Shown here: one piece after another, positions 8,278-16,679 of the stretch | Layout: each line of letters starts with the position of its first letter | How positions within the stretch are numbered: the stretch's first letter is position 1 | The notes under the pieces: model-generated | What the model was told of the DNA's origin: nothing | Databases searched by the model: none | What the model saw: only the letters and a program-made list of their open reading frames with translations | Translations under genes and position numbers: made by a program | Assembly: GCF_002874535.1 (NCBI RefSeq) | Contig: NZ_CP025025.1 | Span: 977,526-1,041,525 of the forward strand | DNA from: Mesobacillus jeotgali | GTDB taxonomy: Bacteria; Bacillota; Bacilli; Bacillales; Cytobacillaceae | Reading direction: 5' to 3' | DNA: 64,000 nt

Positions 8278-10277
8278 GTACAGGAAAAAGACTGTTCAAA
8301 TATGCGTTAAATTATAAGAAAATAATCCTGATTGCCCTGGCGATGCTGACTGTCGCTGTTGTCGCAGACCTCGCAGGACCATTCATCGCCAAGCGGATGA
8401 TTGATAACCACATTTTAGGTATTGAATCTGTCTGGCACAAGACAGAAGCTGGCGATGGTGCAGTGCAATATAATGGCAGCTTTTACACAAAAGATGGCGA
8501 AGCCGAAAACGCAGATTCTGCCCGGATTTTACAGGTCGGCAGGAATTTTGTGTTTGTGGATGCAGATGTCGAATTCGACGGGAATCGCAGCTATGAGGAT
8601 GGGTTATTAACAATCAGCAAAGGGTCAAAAGCTGCGCAATATGAAGCTGAGGTATTGTCCGGCGATGATTTGATGAATTTTTACAAACCAGAAATACCAA
8701 ATATTATTAAGCTGCTTTCCTTTTATTTCGGATTGCTGGTCATTGCGTCCATTTTCCAATATGGCCAGAGGTTCTATTTGCAAAAGTCAGCGAACCGGAT
8801 TATCCAGAAGCTCCGGGAAGATGTCTTCAGACAGATTCAGCGGCTGCCAATTCAGTATTTTGATAATCTTCCTGCGGGGAAGGTCGTTGCGAGGATCACG
8901 AATGATACAGAGGCGATACGCGAATTGTACGTTACGGTCCTGTCAACTTTCTTTACAAGTTTCATCTATATTACCGGCATCTATATTGCCTTGTTCATCC
9001 TGAATGCGAACCTTGCAGCGATTTGTTTACTGTTATTGCCAATCCTTTATGTTTGGGCAAAACTGTACCGCAAGTACGCATCAAAATACAATCATGTGAT
9101 CCGCTCTCGTGTAAGTGATATTAATGGCATGATCAATGAATCCATACAGGGCATGAGCATCATCCAGGCCTTCAGCCGTGAAAAAGAAACACAGCAGGAA
9201 TTCGAGACGTTGAACAAGGAGCATTTCACTTATCAAAATAAATTGTTGAGTTTGAATTCCTCTACATCCCATAATCTTGTGGGGGTGTTAAGAAATATCG
9301 TCTTCGTGGCGTTCATCTGGTATTTTGGCGGCGAGGCCCTTCAGCCATCATCCGCCATTTCACTCGGAATGCTTTACGCGTTCGTCGATTATATTAACCG
9401 TCTGTTCAACCCTGTCCAGGGGATCGTCAACCAGCTGGCTAACCTTGAGCAGGCTCTGGTTGCCGGAGAGCGGGTGTTCAATCTTATGGATGAGGAAGGA
9501 ATCGACGTAAGCGAGAAAGGGATTCCCCGCTACAAAGGAAATGTTCTTTTCGACCATGTATCCTTCGGCTATAAAGAAGGTGAATATGTGCTTAAGGATC
9601 TTTGCTTTGAAGCAAAACAGGGTGAAACAGTCGCACTAGTTGGCCATACGGGATCAGGCAAAAGCTCGATCATGAACCTGCTGTTCAGGTTCTATGATCC
9701 GCAGGAAGGGAAAATTCTGATTGACGGCATGGATATTACCGAAATGCCGAGACAGACGTTGCGGAAGCATATGGGCATCGTCCTACAGGATCCATTCCTT
9801 TTTACAGGCACAATAGCCTCCAATGTAAGCCTTGATCATCCTGATATCACCAGGGATATGGTTGAGAAAGCGTTGGCCAGCGTTGGGGCAGACACAGTCC
9901 TGAAAAACCTTGAAAAAGGGTATGATGAGCCGGTGATTGAAAAGGGCAGTACACTATCAAGCGGGCAGCGGCAGCTGGTTTCTTTTGCCAGAGCCTTGGC
10001 CTTCGATCCAGCCATCCTGATTTTGGATGAAGCGACATCGAGCATTGATACCGAGACAGAAGCAATTATCCAGGAAGCGATGGATGTCCTTAAGGAAGGC
10101 AGGACGACCTTCATCATCGCCCACAGGTTATCGACCATCCGTAATGCTGACCAGATTCTTGTGCTGGACCGCGGGCGGATTGTTGAAAAAGGAACCCATG
10201 ATCAGCTGATGGAGCTTAAAGGTAAATATTTTCAAATGTACCAGCTGCAGCTTGGCAATAAAGTGAAAGCAGGTTAA
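8274..10277 (+). CDS. bmrD: BmrD, partner half-subunit of the heterodimeric multidrug ABC exporter
   Basis: A 667-residue half-transporter. Between the first and second membrane helices there is a polar insertion of about 85 residues (about 50-135), which fits the extracellular domain known for BmrD. Walker A is GHTGSGKS (457-464), the signature is LSSGQ (561-565, Ser replacing the first Gly) and Walker B is ILILDE (581-586) with the catalytic Glu present. Paired with BmrC this gives one competent ATP site (BmrD Walker motifs with BmrC LSGGQ) and one degenerate site. Translationally coupled to bmrC and followed by a terminator. Confidence 0.9.
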   Translation: MSTGKRLFKYALNYKKIILIALAMLTVAVVADLAGPFIAKRMIDNHILGIESVWHKTEAGDGAVQYNGSFYTKDGEAENADSARILQVGRNFVFVDADVEFDGNRSYEDGLLTISKGSKAAQYEAEVLSGDDLMNFYKPEIPNIIKLLSFYFGLLVIASIFQYGQRFYLQKSANRIIQKLREDVFRQIQRLPIQYFDNLPAGKVVARITNDTEAIRELYVTVLSTFFTSFIYITGIYIALFILNANLAAICLLLLPILYVWAKLYRKYASKYNHVIRSRVSDINGMINESIQGMSIIQAFSREKETQQEFETLNKEHFTYQNKLLSLNSSTSHNLVGVLRNIVFVAFIWYFGGEALQPSSAISLGMLYAFVDYINRLFNPVQGIVNQLANLEQALVAGERVFNLMDEEGIDVSEKGIPRYKGNVLFDHVSFGYKEGEYVLKDLCFEAKQGETVALVGHTGSGKSSIMNLLFRFYDPQEGKILIDGMDITEMPRQTLRKHMGIVLQDPFLFTGTIASNVSLDHPDITRDMVEKALASVGADTVLKNLEKGYDEPVIEKGSTLSSGQRQLVSFARALAFDPAILILDEATSSIDTETEAIIQEAMDVLKEGRTTFIIAHRLSTIRNADQILVLDRGRIVEKGTHDQLMELKGKYFQMYQLQLGNKVKAG

Positions 10278-10281
10278 AGGA

Positions 10282-10317
10282 ATCCGCACCCAATCTTGAA
10301 GGGTGCGGATTTTTTTA
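10282..10317 (+). terminator. Terminator of bmrCD
   Basis: Perfect 10-bp stem ATCCGCACCC/GGGTGCGGAT followed by a T-run. Confidence 0.9.
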
Positions 10318-10345
10318 TATTCGATTATCCAATTTATGGACGAAG

Positions 10346-10471
10346 GTGCAATTATAGCTTATGTTGGTGCAATTATTACCTTTCACGGTGCAATCACCGG
10401 CTATGTTGGTGCAATTGTTACCCTTCACCGTGCAATTACCGGCTATGTTAGTGCAATGATCAATTTAACTT
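10346..10471. repeat. 21-bp intergenic array with GTGCAAT keyword
   Basis: GTGCAAT begins at 10346, 10367, 10388, 10409, 10430 and 10451, an exact 21-bp period. Units alternate between a ...CTTATGTTG/CGGCTATGTT type and a ...ACCTTTCACG type, giving a 42-bp higher-order repeat. A stray unit lies at 10511. Because 21 is a multiple of three the frame stays open, but no ribosome site supports translation. It lies immediately after the bmrD terminator. Confidence 0.85.
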
Positions 10472-10808
10472 GTCTGCTTTCTAGTCTACATCCAATTATG
10501 ACCTTTCACTGTGCAATTATTGTTTTTTTATGCAATAAACATCCTTATTGGTGGAAACATCAACTGCCCAAGTGGCTTTCCTGATTTTAGCTCCATTTAA
10601 CGAAGAAGTTGTTAAAAGACTAGACTCTGTGCAAAATCCTTACATCAGAAAACGTAAACAACACCAGGAACAGAAGAGGCATATGCATATGAGAAACGTC
10701 ACTTTTAATCCTGTTTCTGTCACAGAATGTTACGAAACCCTCTCGTTGCATTTAGGCTTACTGTGGTAATTTAATAATAACCACATAAAAATTCAGGAGG
10801 TTGTCAAG
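10472..10808. other. Intergenic stretch without a recognisable gene
   Basis: Apart from the stray GTGCAAT unit at 10511 and the ribosome site of the following mini-ORF, I see no supported gene, RNA or strong promoter here. Confidence 0.5.
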
Positions 10809-10892
10809 ATGGCGGAGTTCGCAGTAACCTTAAGCATCGCAAGCATCATGATCCTGGGCTATTATATAGGCTATGCAATTTATAAGGCATAA
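10809..10892 (+). CDS. 27-residue membrane mini-protein
   Basis: Reads MAEFAVTLSIASIMILGYYI then GYAIYKA. It is one amphipathic-to-hydrophobic helix with Gly/Tyr spacing and a basic C-terminus. A CAGGAGG ribosome site lies 7-8 nt upstream, and an intrinsic terminator follows 25 nt after the stop. I do not recognise the family; a sporulation or membrane-regulatory mini-protein is possible. Confidence 0.6.
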   Translation: MAEFAVTLSIASIMILGYYIGYAIYKA

Positions 10893-10917
10893 CCTGGAGC
10901 GAAAATAGAAATAATGA

Positions 10918-10956
10918 AAAGCGGGAGCAGCAATCATGACTGCTTCCGCTTTTTTG
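10918..10956 (+). terminator. Terminator of the 27-residue ORF
   Basis: AAAAGCGGGAGCAG...CTGCTTCCGCTTTT stem with a T-run. Confidence 0.85.
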
Positions 10957-11063
10957 GCGTTATATGCACTTTTCTGTAATTTCTTTTTAAGAACAGTTAT
11001 CCTAAGGGCGAAAATGTTTTAAATGTTTTGATAAGTTAATAATTAGATTGAGGAGGGATTGTG

Positions 11064-12443
11064 TTGTCAGATTATCGGATTGAAAGAGATACAATAGGCG
11101 AAATTAAAGTCCCGTCAGATAAGTACTGGGGTGCGCAAACACAGCGTAGCAAACAAAATTTCAAGATAGGCTCAGAAAGAATGCCAATTGATGTGATTTA
11201 TGCATTCGCGGAGGTTAAGAAGGCTGCAGCTAGTGTGAATGCCGCTTCTGGAAAGTTGCCAGATGCAAAAGCGAAGGCGATCATGGCAGCCTGCGATGAA
11301 ATCCTTGCAGGTAAATTTGATACACATTTTCCGTTAGTCGTTTGGCAGACGGGAAGCGGAACTCAATCCAATATGAACGTGAATGAAGTGGTAGCAAGAA
11401 GGGCGAGTGAACTGCTCGCAAATGATGGGACAGATGAAAAAGTCCACCCAAATGATGATGTGAATATGTCGCAGAGCTCGAACGATACATTCCCGACGGC
11501 GATGCATATAGCTGCAGTGAAAAAAGTGACAGGGGAAGTATTGCCTGCACTGAAGCTTTTCAAAGAAACATTGAAGAAAAAAGAAGAAGAATTCAATGAC
11601 ATCATCAAAATAGGAAGAACCCATCTCCAGGATGCGACACCATTGACATTGGGACAGGAAATTAGCGGCTGGAGAGCCATGCTTGAGAAAAATGAGCTGA
11701 TGATTAAGGATGGACTGAAATATGTCCGGGATTTAGCAATTGGCGGGACGGCTGTAGGTACAGGAATAAATGCCGCAAAGGATTTTGGTGACAAGGTTGC
11801 GAAGCAGCTTGTTGAACAAACGGGCGAGACATTCCATTCAGCCCCAAATAAATTTCATGCTCTGACCTCCCATGACGAAATCGTGTTCCTTCATGGAGCA
11901 TTAAAAGGACTCGCAGCAGACTTAATGAAAATTGCCAATGATGTCCGATGGCTTGCCAGCGGCCCGAGAAGTGGGATCGGTGAACTTTCTATACCGGCGA
12001 ATGAACCTGGAAGTTCAATCATGCCTGGTAAGGTTAATCCAACACAAAGCGAAGCTCTGACAATGGTAGCGACACAGGTGTTTGGAAATGATGCAACCAT
12101 AGGATTTGCAGCAAGCCAGGGGAATTTTGAGCTGAATGTTTTTAAACCGGTTATCATTTATAACTTCCTGCAGAGCGCAAGGCTGTTGGCAGACGGAATG
12201 AGATCCTTTAATGATAACTGTGCAGAAGGTCTCGAGGCGAACCTTGATGTGATTGCTGGCCATGTTGAGCGGTCATTAATGCTTGTAACAGCTTTGAATC
12301 CACACATTGGCTATGAAAAAGCAGCGGAAATCGCCAAGCTCGCTTTTAGAGAAAATACAACCTTGAAAGAAGCGGCGGTTAAAACAGGCTACTTAACGTC
12401 AGAGCAATATGACAAGTGGGTTAAGCCTGAAAAGATGATTTAA
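11064..12443 (+). CDS. fumC: Class II fumarate hydratase (fumarase C)
   Basis: TCA-cycle enzyme interconverting fumarate and L-malate in the cytosol. About 459 residues. The superfamily signature [13 protein letters not shown] is intact, and [13 protein letters not shown] and [12 protein letters not shown] match the substrate-binding blocks of class II fumarases. The TTG at 11064 is preferred (AGGAGG 7 nt upstream, giving [10 protein letters not shown] like other FumC proteins); a GTG at 11061 is only 4 nt from the ribosome site. The gene stands alone, with a SASP gene convergent downstream. Confidence 0.95.
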   Translation: MSDYRIERDTIGEIKVPSDKYWGAQTQRSKQNFKIGSERMPIDVIYAFAEVKKAAASVNAASGKLPDAKAKAIMAACDEILAGKFDTHFPLVVWQTGSGTQSNMNVNEVVARRASELLANDGTDEKVHPNDDVNMSQSSNDTFPTAMHIAAVKKVTGEVLPALKLFKETLKKKEEEFNDIIKIGRTHLQDATPLTLGQEISGWRAMLEKNELMIKDGLKYVRDLAIGGTAVGTGINAAKDFGDKVAKQLVEQTGETFHSAPNKFHALTSHDEIVFLHGALKGLAADLMKIANDVRWLASGPRSGIGELSIPANEPGSSIMPGKVNPTQSEALTMVATQVFGNDATIGFAASQGNFELNVFKPVIIYNFLQSARLLADGMRSFNDNCAEGLEANLDVIAGHVERSLMLVTALNPHIGYEKAAEIAKLAFRENTTLKEAAVKTGYLTSEQYDKWVKPEKMI

Positions 12444-12519
12444 AAGAATGTTTCCCTCGTATTGACGTAATTGGTGAAGGGAAGTTCCAGTTAAGCAGTT
12501 GCTTGAAAGAGCTAGAGCG

Positions 12520-12552
12520 ACAAATTAAAGGCCCCCTTTGAGAAGGGGGCCT
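12520..12552 (-). terminator. Terminator between fumC and the SASP gene
   Basis: GGCCCCCTT-tgag-AAGGGGGCC perfect stem. The minus-strand side has a T-rich tail, so it mainly serves the SASP gene and may also stop fumC. Confidence 0.8.
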
Positions 12553-12586
12553 AGCCATTCTATTTAATTTTATTGTTAATTACAAT

Positions 12587-12790
12587 TTAGCGTGCAGAAC
12601 CGCCAAGTTGTTGCTCAGCCATTTGAACTAGTCTCTTAGTGATTTCTCCACCAACAGATCCGTTAGCACGAGAAGTAGTTTCCCCACCAAGTTGTACGCC
12701 AAATTCTGTAGCGATTTCGTACTTCATTTGATCAAGAGCTTGTTGAACACCAGGAACTAATAATTGATTAGAGTTGTTACTGCTAGCCAT
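12587..12790 (-). CDS. Alpha/beta-type small acid-soluble spore protein
   Basis: A 67-residue SASP that coats and protects DNA in the dormant spore. The hallmark segments are [20 protein letters not shown], the GPR protease cleavage site TEFG (cut between Glu and Phe) and [20 protein letters not shown]. The ATG at 12790 is chosen because AAGGAGG lies 7-8 nt upstream; an earlier in-frame start would swallow this site. Expression in the forespore by SigG is expected. Upstream lie two tRNA-like elements. Confidence 0.95.
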   Translation of the reverse strand: MASSNNSNQLLVPGVQQALDQMKYEIATEFGVQLGGETTSRANGSVGGEITKRLVQMAEQQLGGSAR

Positions 12791-12827
12791 TAATATTTCC
12801 TCCTTTGTGTTTTTCAAAGTTGTATTT

Positions 12828-12885
12828 GGGTTAGTATTGGAATTGAACCAATCATGGCTTTAGCCACGCCACCTGGTTTAACCCG
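12828..12885 (-). other. tRNA-like element 2 (no D-arm space)
   Basis: On the minus strand: GGGTTA, 26 nt, a perfect T-arm-like hairpin ATTGG-TTCAATT-CCAAT (12836-12852), then ACTAACCC. The loop TTCAATT matches the T-loop consensus. Acceptor-like arms pair over 6 bp. The 26-nt middle has room for only one arm (CGTGG...CCATG), so it is not a functional tRNA. Confidence 0.5.
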
Positions 12886-12900
12886 TGTTGGGATATTGGC

Positions 12901-12957
12901 TGGGCTAGCCGGAATTGCACCGGCGCGCGTTACAGCTGCCTTCTAAGGCTTAACCCA
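12901..12957 (-). other. tRNA-like element 1 (no D-arm space)
   Basis: On the minus strand: TGGGTTA, 26 nt, hairpin GCCGG-TGCAATT-CCGGC (12908-12924), then TAGCCCA and GCCA. It has a 7-bp acceptor-like stem (one G-U) and a CCA-like end. Spacing is identical to element 2, 15 nt away, so the two look like diverged copies of one unit. Confidence 0.5.
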
Positions 12958-13146
12958 ATGATTTGTTGCGCTTGTTGTTGCTCCGTTGTTTTTTTGTTGC
13001 TGTTTTATTAATAACTAGTATGTTTTGTTTTGAGAAGTTTATGCGCCAAGTGATTTAGGTAATTAATTCCAAAACAATCATCCTACATAACCATATCTAA
13101 TCAACGCAAACTATCGTTATCAGTAAAGCAGAAAGGATTGAAGAGA

Positions 13147-13389
13147 ATGGGGATGTGCCCGGTTTGCAATGGCTTCAAGTCGATCAGTCCGTCATGTCCA
13201 AACTGCAGCTGCAGCATGGAGAACAATGGACGGGAAGCAGACTTTTACGATGATTACAGCCCTTATATGCCAATCGATCAAATGAAGCTTGAAGATGGGT
13301 ATCCAACTGATTTAGCGGAAGGGGAATGCCCGCATATTTTCAAATGTCCAAATTGCGGGTCAAGCCAAGTTTTTTTAATCAAAGAATGA
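13147..13389 (+). CDS. Small double zinc-ribbon protein
   Basis: An 80-residue protein with four CxxC-type knuckles: CPVC (residues 4-7), SCPNCSC, CPHIF and CPNCGS near the C-terminus. It probably binds one or two zinc ions. The function is unknown; such proteins occur as uncharacterised single genes in Bacillaceae. The ATG at 13147 is preferred because AAAGGA lies about 10 nt upstream; TTG at 13138 is an in-frame alternative. It is convergent with msmX across a shared terminator. Confidence 0.7.
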   Translation: MGMCPVCNGFKSISPSCPNCSCSMENNGREADFYDDYSPYMPIDQMKLEDGYPTDLAEGECPHIFKCPNCGSSQVFLIKE

Positions 13390-13421
13390 GGTTTTCGTAG
13401 TTCAGGAATAATGAGTAATAG

Positions 13422-13452
13422 AAAAAAGCAACCGAAGACGGTTGCTTTTTTT
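13422..13452. terminator. Bidirectional terminator between the zinc-ribbon gene and msmX
   Basis: AAAAAGCAACC-gaaga-CGGTTGCTTTTTTT: perfect stem with A-tract and T-tract on opposite sides. Confidence 0.9.
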
Positions 13453-13463
13453 ATCCTCCAAAA

Positions 13464-14564
13464 TTAAGGGCGGATTCTCTTTTCTGTTTCAGCATCAAAG
13501 AAGTGAACTTTATTCATATCGAATGCCAATTCAATTACCTGGCCTGGTGATACATCTGTACGTGAATCTACACGTGCTACAAAGTCCTGGCCCTCGAATT
13601 GAGAGTAGATCATTGTTTCGGCACCAGTCAATTCGGAAACTTCAACAGTTGCCTTGATAGTAGCGCCTTGTGAAGCATCGATGAATACTGGCTCATCGTG
13701 AAGATCTTCTGGTCTAACGCCAAGGATGATTTCCTTGCCGACATAACCTTGAGAGCGAAGAACTTTCATTTTGCCTTCTGGAATAGCGATAGAAGAATTG
13801 CCGTTTGTGAATTTTCCTTCTTCAAGCTTGCCAGTAAAGAAGTTCATGGAAGGTGATCCGATAAATCCGCCGACAAAAACGTTTTCAGGATTTTCGTAAA
13901 CTTCTTTAGGAGCTCCGACCTGCTGGATGATTCCATCCTTCATGACTACAAGGCGAGTTGCCATTGTCATCGCTTCAGTCTGGTCATGCGTTACGTAAAT
14001 AGTCGTTGTATCCAGACGACGGTGAAGCTTTGCAATTTCTGCACGCATTTGTACACGAAGCTTTGCGTCAAGGTTTGATAAAGGTTCATCCATCAAGAAT
14101 ACCTTAGCATCACGGACAATTGCACGTCCCAATGCAACACGCTGGCGCTGTCCACCAGAAAGTGCTTTTGGTTTACGGTCTAAGTAAGGCTCAAGACCAA
14201 GGATCTTAGCAGCTTCTTTCACGCGGCGGTCGATTTCATCCTTCGGGAACTTGCGAAGCTTCAATCCGAATGCCATGTTATCGTAAACAGTCATGTGCGG
14301 ATAAAGTGCATAGTTCTGGAAAACCATTGCGATATCACGATCTTTTGGAGGTACATCGTTAACGCGCTTTCCATCGATATAGAAATCGCCTTTAGAAATC
14401 TCTTCAAGTCCAGCAATCATACGAAGTGTAGTAGATTTACCGCAGCCTGAAGGGCCAACGAATACGATGAATTCTTTATCCTGGATATGAAGGTTGAAAT
14501 CTTCTACAGCTGTTACTTTATTGTCATAAATTTTATAAATATTGTCTAATTTTAACTCGGCCAT
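13464..14564 (-). CDS. msmX: Multi-sugar ABC transporter ATPase MsmX/UgpC type
   Basis: A 366-residue cytosolic ATPase of the CUT1 sugar importer family, energising several di- and oligosaccharide permeases encoded elsewhere. Walker A is GPSGCGKSTT, the signature LSGGQRQRVALGRA and Walker B VFLMDEPLSNLDA, followed by the switch His (VTHDQTEAMT). A C-terminal OB-type regulatory domain includes ILGVRPEDLHDEP. No permease or binding-protein gene is nearby, as for B. subtilis MsmX, which serves many importers in trans. The upstream neighbour is the PucR-type regulator also found beside msmX in B. subtilis. Confidence 0.92.
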   Translation of the reverse strand: MAELKLDNIYKIYDNKVTAVEDFNLHIQDKEFIVFVGPSGCGKSTTLRMIAGLEEISKGDFYIDGKRVNDVPPKDRDIAMVFQNYALYPHMTVYDNMAFGLKLRKFPKDEIDRRVKEAAKILGLEPYLDRKPKALSGGQRQRVALGRAIVRDAKVFLMDEPLSNLDAKLRVQMRAEIAKLHRRLDTTTIYVTHDQTEAMTMATRLVVMKDGIIQQVGAPKEVYENPENVFVGGFIGSPSMNFFTGKLEEGKFTNGNSSIAIPEGKMKVLRSQGYVGKEIILGVRPEDLHDEPVFIDASQGATIKATVEVSELTGAETMIYSQFEGQDFVARVDSRTDVSPGQVIELAFDMNKVHFFDAETEKRIRP

Positions 14565-14689
14565 TTTTTAAAGCCTCCCTGAATGTTTGTCTACAAAAAC
14601 AGTTTAGCGGAAATGACCTGAAATAATCATCGGCAGGATGCACAAAAATCATGTAAGCCCTTTTATGCAATTTGTTTAATGATAATGAT

Positions 14690-15589
14690 TCAGCGCATTC
14701 CTTCATAAATACTGGCAAGGTAAACTACAACGGCTGCATCAAAATCCTTTAAGCTGACGCCGGTCTTCTCCATGAACTTGTCCAATCTGTATTGAAGAGT
14801 ATTGCGATGGACATAAAGTTTTTTGGCCGAAAGAGAGGCGTTTGAATTGCTTTCAAGGAATACTTTTATCGTCGCCATTAACTCTTTATCCTCTTCAAAT
14901 GCCTCAAGGATGGTACTTCCAAGAATTTCCTTAAGGTAATATGGTAAATGTGTCGCTAACAGCATCGGGAAAGCTTTTTCGAAGGTGTATACAGCATCAC
15001 GGGTGGTATGTGCAGTCAATTCCTCGAATACCTTTTTTTCTTTTCTGAAAAAGTCAGGGAGCTGCATAGAAACCTTCTGGAATTTGCCGATATAAAAGGA
15101 AATCCTTACATAGAAGTCACTCTCGAGTGTTGAGGCAATGGAAAAAAGATCATCAACGTTTTCCGGCACTTCCTTTTTTTCTTCAATAATGATTCCGTAC
15201 GAATCCTTTACCCAGATGGTGGTATGGTCAGGGAAGAACCCTTTTAAAGCTTCATGGATTTCCTCTGATTCGATATTACTTGACTGCAGCTTGAACTGAA
15301 TAAAACGGACTTCGTCGACCGCTGCGGCTGGCAGAGCACCATCATGGAAAAGAAATTGATTCCAGGAATGCGCTGTCCCAGTTAGATGTGTATTATTTTC
15401 CAGCTCGACAAATTCAAACAAGTTTTTCATTAGTTCAAGCTGGCTTTCAGATATTTTATTTTTGGGAATACCAATCCACAAAGGAGTTTGATCTGCCTCT
15501 TTAAACCAGTAGTAATCAGGTGATGAAGGGAGTGGCACATATTCATGCGTGACAGAATCAGGGAAATAAGATAATATTTTATTAATCAT
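14690..15589 (-). CDS. yxkF: PucR/CdaR-type transcriptional regulator beside msmX
   Basis: A 299-residue protein. The C-terminal 55 residues are a PucR-family helix-turn-helix (FLESNSNASLSAKKLYVHRN...LQYRLDKFMEKTG). The N-terminal part is a sensor-like domain without a recognised ligand site. The ATG at 15589 is chosen because GAGGATA lies 7 nt upstream; an ATG 39 nt earlier sits only a few bases after the -10 box and would be nearly leaderless. In B. subtilis yxkF precedes msmX in the same way, hence the symbol. A role in carbohydrate control is inference. Confidence 0.75.
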   Translation of the reverse strand: MINKILSYFPDSVTHEYVPLPSSPDYYWFKEADQTPLWIGIPKNKISESQLELMKNLFEFVELENNTHLTGTAHSWNQFLFHDGALPAAAVDEVRFIQFKLQSSNIESEEIHEALKGFFPDHTTIWVKDSYGIIIEEKKEVPENVDDLFSIASTLESDFYVRISFYIGKFQKVSMQLPDFFRKEKKVFEELTAHTTRDAVYTFEKAFPMLLATHLPYYLKEILGSTILEAFEEDKELMATIKVFLESNSNASLSAKKLYVHRNTLQYRLDKFMEKTGVSLKDFDAAVVVYLASIYEGMR

Positions 15590-15632
15590 ATAAGTATCCT
15601 CAGATTTAAATTTGATAAAAGCTGACATATCT

Positions 15633-15662
15633 TTTATTATAACAGGTGTAGCTTTTAAATGT
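15633..15662 (-). promoter_or_regulatory. Probable SigA promoter of the PucR-type regulator
   Basis: Read on the minus strand: TTAACA, 18 nt, TATAAT, about 45 nt before the chosen start codon. Confidence 0.5.
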
Positions 15663-15708
15663 TAATTCACGCGAAGAGCTGTCAACTGGTAGAAAAAAGG
15701 AAAAAATA

Positions 15709-15718
15709 CTGGTATAAT
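15709..15718 (+). promoter_or_regulatory. Extended -10 promoter of the CstR-like gene
   Basis: CTGGTATAAT is an extended -10 (TGnTATAAT) 40 nt before the ATG; no good -35 at 17 nt. The adjacent sequence AATACGGGGTACCGTA contains a short GGTACC palindrome that could be an operator. Confidence 0.45.
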
Positions 15719-15757
15719 AGATACAATACGGGGTACCGTAAGAGAGAGGTGTAGGAA

Positions 15758-16018
15758 ATGGAATACACAACAGAAATGAAAAATCGTTTGAAGCGATTAG
15801 AAGGCCAGGTACGCGGAGTCATTCGCATGATGGAAGAAGAAAATCACTGCAAGGATGTTGTTACCCAATTATCAGCTGTCCGTTCCGCAGTAGACCGCGC
15901 GATTGGTTTTATCGTCGCTAAGAACCTTGAATCTTGCATCACTGAAGCAGCTCAGGAAGGCAAAGATGCCGACGAAGCGATAAAAGAAGCAGTAAATATG
16001 ATTGTAAAAAGCAGATAA
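15758..16018 (+). CDS. CsoR-family regulator of the persulfide-sensing CstR type
   Basis: An 86-residue all-helical repressor (DUF156/CsoR fold). The conserved N-terminal MKNRLKRLEGQVRGVIRMMEE precedes Cys31 (NHCKDVV), and a second Cys is at residue 60 (NLESCITEA). This two-Cys arrangement, without the copper-binding His of CsoR, matches Staphylococcus aureus CstR (Cys31/Cys60), which senses persulfides. The C-terminal INEAVNLLVKSK-like ending is also CstR-like (here EAVNMIVKSR). No sulfide-oxidation gene is adjacent, so targets must lie elsewhere. Monocistronic with its own terminator. Confidence 0.85.
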   Translation: MEYTTEMKNRLKRLEGQVRGVIRMMEEENHCKDVVTQLSAVRSAVDRAIGFIVAKNLESCITEAAQEGKDADEAIKEAVNMIVKSR

Positions 16019-16055
16019 GACACCAGCATCCTTTTAGGATGTGGTGTCTTTTTTT
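16019..16055 (+). terminator. Terminator of the CstR-like gene
   Basis: GACACCAGCATCC-tttta-GGATGTGGTGTC stem with T-run directly after the stop. Confidence 0.9.
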
Positions 16056-16060
16056 CTGCT

Positions 16061-16246
16061 TTATTCGTTAGGCGGGTCTTCTGGATAAAATTCATGGCTT
16101 TCCTCAATATTGGCTGAACTGTCCAATCTATGTACAGTACCGCCGGCCATGCCTTCATTGATCATCCTGTCAACATCGACGTAAACTTCGTCCCGTCCCT
16201 CATATTGCAAGTCCTTAGTGAATTTCTTGCTCTTTTTTTGTTTCAT
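16061..16246 (-). CDS. Small conserved Bacillus protein (YozQ/DUF4025-like)
   Basis: A 61-residue hydrophilic protein, basic at the start (MKQKKSKKFTKDLQ) and acidic at the end (ESHEFYPEDPPNE), with a central GGTVHRLD motif. The pattern resembles the DUF4025/YozQ family of small sporulation-related proteins; that match is from memory of the motif and uncertain. The ATG at 16246 has AAGGAGG 6 nt upstream, which rules out the in-frame start 15 nt earlier. Confidence 0.6.
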   Translation of the reverse strand: MKQKKSKKFTKDLQYEGRDEVYVDVDRMINEGMAGGTVHRLDSSANIEESHEFYPEDPPNE

Positions 16247-16306
16247 GATATCCTCCTTCAACGTTTTTAAGCTTAGAATTCCGGAAAAGGAGAAGAAACA
16301 TACACC

Positions 16307-16519
16307 TTATTTGTCATATACATGGAAGAGCATCAGCTCGTGGATTTGTTCTTTCAACGGATGGATATGCTCGTCGGATGGCTCCTCAGAGGTCCACTCA
16401 ATATCCCCGTTTTGATGATAGATTCCCGTAAACTTCTGCTTTTTAAAATAAAATGAAAAATGCCAGCCGGGCATATCCTTATTTTCAAATAATGATTTGA
16501 ATTGAAAATGAGTAATCAA
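16307..16519 (-). CDS. yheE: YheE family protein (DUF5342)
   Basis: A 70-residue soluble protein (B. subtilis YheE is 72 residues). Visible blocks are HFQFKSLFENKDMPGWHFSF and GIYHQNGDIEWTSEEP, with a C-terminal His-rich helix. It lies downstream of the YheC/YheD ATP-grasp genes on the same strand, as in B. subtilis. The function is unknown. Confidence 0.8.
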   Translation of the reverse strand: MITHFQFKSLFENKDMPGWHFSFYFKKQKFTGIYHQNGDIEWTSEEPSDEHIHPLKEQIHELMLFHVYDK

Positions 16520-16679
16520 TCTGATTCCCCCTGTGAAAATGTCTTTTTTATTATTATATAGTATTCAAGCAAGAAGAAGTGCAGATAAACCCTTGTTTAT
16601 ATAAAGGAGAAGTACAGAGGAACAAAAAAGGAGCCGCGTATCATTGCGGCCCGCTAAATGCTGTACATTTGAATTTCCA

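Noticed and set aside
10303-10584. 93-codon ORF over the GTGCAAT array
   Set aside because: Period of 21 bp keeps the frame open. It starts inside the bmrD terminator and has no ribosome site.
12828-12957. Functional tRNA genes
   Set aside because: T-arm-like hairpins are good, but only 26 nt lie between acceptor and T-arm, too few for both D and anticodon arms. Kept only as tRNA-like elements.
12961-13010. GTTGTT-rich tract upstream of the SASP region as a tandem repeat
   Set aside because: Simple low-complexity sequence without a stable period.
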